Positions 31,384-33,435 of a stretch of DNA of 33,435 nt are shown here, in pieces. Source of the DNA: Streptomyces sp. SID14478. Lineage in GTDB: Bacteria > Actinomycetota > Actinomycetes > Streptomycetales > Streptomycetaceae. Location: NCBI RefSeq assembly GCF_010548525.1, contig NZ_JAAGMG010000666.1, forward strand, positions 1-33,435, in the 5' to 3' direction. A model generated the notes under the pieces. The model did no database searches. It saw only the letters and a program-made list of their open reading frames with translations, and was not told the DNA's origin. A program made the translations under genes and the position numbers. Each line of letters opens with the position of its first letter. Position 1 is the stretch's first letter.

Positions 31384-32268
31384 ATGAGCCACGTCGAGAA
31401 CGAGCTGAACAGCCAGCCCGAGTGCTGGACCCGCGCCGCGGGACTGGCCGTGCAGCACAAGGCGGCGCTGCCCGCCGCGGGGGAGCGGGTCGCGATCGTC
31501 GGCTGCGGCACCTCGTGGTTCATGGCGCAGGCGGTGGCCGCGCTGCGTGAGCAGGCGGGGCAGGGCGAGACCGACGCGTTCGCGGCGTCGGAGTTCCCCG
31601 CCGGGCGCGCGTACGACCGGGTCGTCGCACTGACCCGGTCCGGCACCACCACCGAGGTCCTCGACCTGCTGGCCGCCCTCAAGGGCAAGGTCCGCACGAC
31701 CGCGATCACCGGTGACCCGAACACGCCCATCAAGACGGCCGCGGACGACCTGGTCGTCCTCGACTTCGCCGACGAGCAGTCCGTCGTGCAGACGCGCTTC
31801 GCCACCACCGCGCTCACCCTGCTCCGCGCCCACCTGGGTCTGCACACCGAGCAGGCCGTCGCGGACGCCCGCACCGCGCTCGCCGAGCCGCTGCCCGAGG
31901 GCCTCGTGGAATGCGGCCAGTTCACGTTCCTCGGCCGTGGCTGGACGGTCGGCCTCGCCAACGAGGCCGCGCTGAAGATGCGTGAGGCGTCCCTGTCGTG
32001 GACCGAGGCGTACCCCGCGATGGAGTACCGCCACGGCCCGATCAGCGTCACCACCTCCGGCACCGCCACCTGGATGCTCGGTGAGGCCCCCGAGGGGCTC
32101 GCCGAGCAGGTCGGCGCGACCGGTGCGCTCTGGGTCGAGGGCCGCCTCGACCCCCTGGCCGAGCTCGTCCGGGCGCAGCGCCTGGCCGTCGCGGTCGCCG
32201 CCCGCCAGGGCCTCGACCCCGACCAGCCGCGCCACCTCACCCGCTCGGTGATCCTCGACGCCAACTGA
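31384..32268 (+). CDS. SIS-domain sugar isomerase/deaminase (AgaS/GlmS-isomerase-like)
   Basis: The 294-residue protein has two SIS domains. The first has VGCGTSWFMAQ (39-49) and LTRSGTTTEVLDLL (83-96). The second has FLGRGWTVGLANEAALKMREAS (in parts, 182-203) and YPAMEYRHGP (210-219). The conserved Glu and His of the isomerase site are present. Members convert amino-sugar phosphates to ketose phosphates; AgaS is the closest functional parallel given the aldolase next door. The glutamine-amidotransferase domain of GlmS is absent. ATG 31384 is the most family-like start, with GGGA upstream. It is the first gene of a DeoR-controlled pair, 34 nt before the aldolase. Confidence 0.87.
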   Translation: MSHVENELNSQPECWTRAAGLAVQHKAALPAAGERVAIVGCGTSWFMAQAVAALREQAGQGETDAFAASEFPAGRAYDRVVALTRSGTTTEVLDLLAALKGKVRTTAITGDPNTPIKTAADDLVVLDFADEQSVVQTRFATTALTLLRAHLGLHTEQAVADARTALAEPLPEGLVECGQFTFLGRGWTVGLANEAALKMREASLSWTEAYPAMEYRHGPISVTTSGTATWMLGEAPEGLAEQVGATGALWVEGRLDPLAELVRAQRLAVAVAARQGLDPDQPRHLTRSVILDAN

Positions 32269-32302
32269 CCGCAGCAGCCCATGACTTGAGAAGGGAGGGG
32301 CC

Positions 32303-33154
32303 GTGCCCCTCGCAGCAACAGGGACCCTCGTGGGCGCGGCGGCGGCCCGGCGCGGCGCCGTCGCCGCGTTCAACGTGATCACGCTCGAACACGTCGAGGC
32401 CGTCGTCGCGGGCGCCGAGTCGGTGGACGCACCCGTCATCCTGCAGATATCCGAGAACGCGGTGCGCTACCGCTACGGCCGGCTGCTGCCGCTGGCCCGC
32501 GCCGCGGCCGCCGTCGCGGAGTCGGCCCGCGTCGACGTCGCCCTGCACCTCGACCACGTACAGAGCGACGACCTGCTGCGGCAGGCCGCGGGCGCCGGGT
32601 TCAGCTCGGTGATGTACGACGCCGCGCGCCTGCCCTACGAGGAGAATCTCGCCGCGACGCGCGCCGCCGCCGACTGGGGCCACGCCAACGGCCTGTGGGT
32701 GGAGGCCGAGCTGGGCGAGGTCGGCGGCAAGGACGGGGCGGCGCCGCTCGACGCGCACGCCCCCGGCGCCCGCACCGTGCCGAGCGAGGCCCTCGCCTAC
32801 GTCCGGGACGCGGGCGTGGACGCCCTCGCCGTCGCGATCGGTTCCTCGCACGCGATGACCAGCCGCACGGCCGCCCTCGACCACGACCTGCTCAAGGAGC
32901 TGGCCGAGGGGCTGGACGTGCCGCTCGTGCTGCACGGCTCGTCCGGCGTCCCCGACGCCGAACTGGCGGCGGCGGTCCGCGGTGGGATCGCCAAGGTCAA
33001 CGTCGGTACGGCGCTGAACATCGCGATGACCGCCGCCATCCGGGAGTTCCTCGCGGCGCATCCCGACGCGGTCGACTCCCGCAAGTACCTGACCGTCGGG
33101 CGGGAAGCCATGACGCGGACGGTGGGCGAACTGATCGCGGTGCTGCGCGGGTAG
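32303..33154 (+). CDS. Class II fructose-/tagatose-bisphosphate aldolase family protein
   Basis: The 283-residue protein has the class II aldolase set: catalytic Asp84 and zinc ligand His85 in LHLDHV, Glu135 in VEAELGEVGG, zinc ligands His183 (GSSHAM) and His211 (LVLHGSSG), and the phosphate-binding loop KVNVGTALN. It cleaves a ketose (bis)phosphate into two three-carbon units, in the GatY/KbaY style. The GTG start follows a strong GGGAGGGG. It is cotranscribed with the SIS-domain isomerase and probably repressed by the divergent DeoR. The kinase that would normally make the bisphosphate is not in this operon; the next gene is on the other strand and unrelated. Confidence 0.9.
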   Translation: MPLAATGTLVGAAAARRGAVAAFNVITLEHVEAVVAGAESVDAPVILQISENAVRYRYGRLLPLARAAAAVAESARVDVALHLDHVQSDDLLRQAAGAGFSSVMYDAARLPYEENLAATRAAADWGHANGLWVEAELGEVGGKDGAAPLDAHAPGARTVPSEALAYVRDAGVDALAVAIGSSHAMTSRTAALDHDLLKELAEGLDVPLVLHGSSGVPDAELAAAVRGGIAKVNVGTALNIAMTAAIREFLAAHPDAVDSRKYLTVGREAMTRTVGELIAVLRG

Positions 33155-33306
33155 GTGCGGCGGGTGCATCGGCGCGCGCAGGGTGTCTGACGGGGACGAG
33201 GCACGTCGTGGATCAGCAGTGTCACTGCGGCGTTGCCGTCCCGGCAGGGGAGTGTGTGGGCGCGCGGGCCGCGCCGTCGACTGGCCGGGCAGGGGTGCGC
33301 GCCGGC

Positions 33307-33382
33307 CCGGACCATGCGTGAGGTCGGTCGAGCGGACCATGCGCGGGATCAGCCGAGCCGGACCAGGTGCGGGTCAGTCGAG
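33307..33382. repeat. Three tandem 25-26-bp imperfect direct repeats
   Basis: Units at 33307-33332, 33333-33357 and 33358-33382 share CCGGACCA, then GCG or GTGCGGG, then TCAGTCGAG or close variants. The third unit contains the stop codon (33374-33376) and last codons of the minus-strand gene. The second still shows the complementary TGA. The first has lost it. Confidence 0.7.
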
Positions 33383-33435
33383 AAGGAGCGTGCCGCCCGC
33401 GGCGACGGCGAGGCCCGGCCCGAAGCAGGCCGCCG
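33374..33435 (-). CDS. C-terminal end of a probable type III polyketide synthase (partial)
   Basis: The last 19 codons of a minus-strand gene read AACFGPGLAVAAGGTLLLD and stop at TGA. The F-G-P-G-L turn followed by a short strand ending the protein is the hallmark C-terminus of chalcone-synthase-type (type III) polyketide synthases, in which the GFGPG loop frames the active site. Here Cys replaces the first Gly. The rest of the gene lies outside the window, so the catalytic Cys-His-Asn cannot be checked. The stop lies within a tandem repeat. Confidence 0.5.
   Translation of the reverse strand, partial: AACFGPGLAVAAGGTLLLD

Noticed and set aside
1..33435. tRNA, rRNA, CRISPR array, insertion sequence or phage genes
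   Set aside because: I looked for cloverleaf ends, regularly spaced identical repeats, transposase or integrase motifs and saw none. The two tandem arrays are too degenerate and lack spacers.

Overview
The window is very GC-rich (about 70% by eye). It has strong third-position G/C bias, frequent GTG/TTG starts, mycothiol- and F420-type enzyme families, TANNNT -10 elements set directly before start codons, and Tat and lipobox signals. All of this points to a Streptomyces-like actinomycete chromosome. I see no tRNA, rRNA, CRISPR array, transposase or integrase. Most of the content is single genes and short operons for metabolism, transport and regulation.

Left part (1-9.6 kb). A partial gene end, probably a ROK-type kinase, is followed by a SAM-dependent methyltransferase and a convergent secreted GH27 alpha-galactosidase with NEW3 and NPCBM modules. 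Next come a small stand-alone RNA ligase and an MDR-type NAD(P)H:quinone reductase. A GlxA-type AraC regulator is divergent from two tandem cysteine hydrolases of the isochorismatase fold, one cytosolic and one a lipoprotein. A tiny basic ORF overlaps a Tat-exported protein of unknown family, and a STAS anti-sigma-factor antagonist is convergent to it.

Middle part (9.9-22.2 kb). A Nudix hydrolase, a 58-residue gene, a HAD phosphatase and a P-loop/Nudix fusion make up a small nucleotide-chemistry neighbourhood. It is followed by a complete five-gene oligopeptide-type ABC importer (binding lipoprotein, two permeases, two ATPases). A perfect hairpin separates the binding-protein gene from the permeases. 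Downstream lie an MBL-fold hydrolase, an M20 dipeptidase and a geranylgeranyl-reductase-type flavoprotein.

Right part (22.1-33.4 kb). A deazaflavin-dependent nitroreductase and a TetR regulator diverge from two clear palindromic operators. A histidine kinase/response regulator pair is preceded by a perfect 20-bp palindrome. A DUF6332-type membrane protein, a DHA2-type exporter divergent from a MarR regulator, a mycothiol-dependent isomerase with an apparent terminal frameshift, and a second MFS protein follow. A DeoR repressor is divergent from a sugar isomerase/class II aldolase operon. The window ends in the 3' end of a probable type III polyketide synthase.

Two regulatory themes recur. 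First, divergent regulator/target pairs carry visible operators (TetR, MarR, DeoR, GlxA). Second, several genes look leaderless. An unexpected structural theme is degenerate tandem repeats that include the stop codon of a gene, seen at 30.2-30.5 kb and 33.3-33.4 kb. I did not find a convincing wholly new system. The best candidates for follow-up are the RNA ligase locus, the paired cytosolic/lipoprotein hydrolases with the unknown Tat protein, the P-loop/Nudix fusion, and the stop-codon-overlapping repeats.
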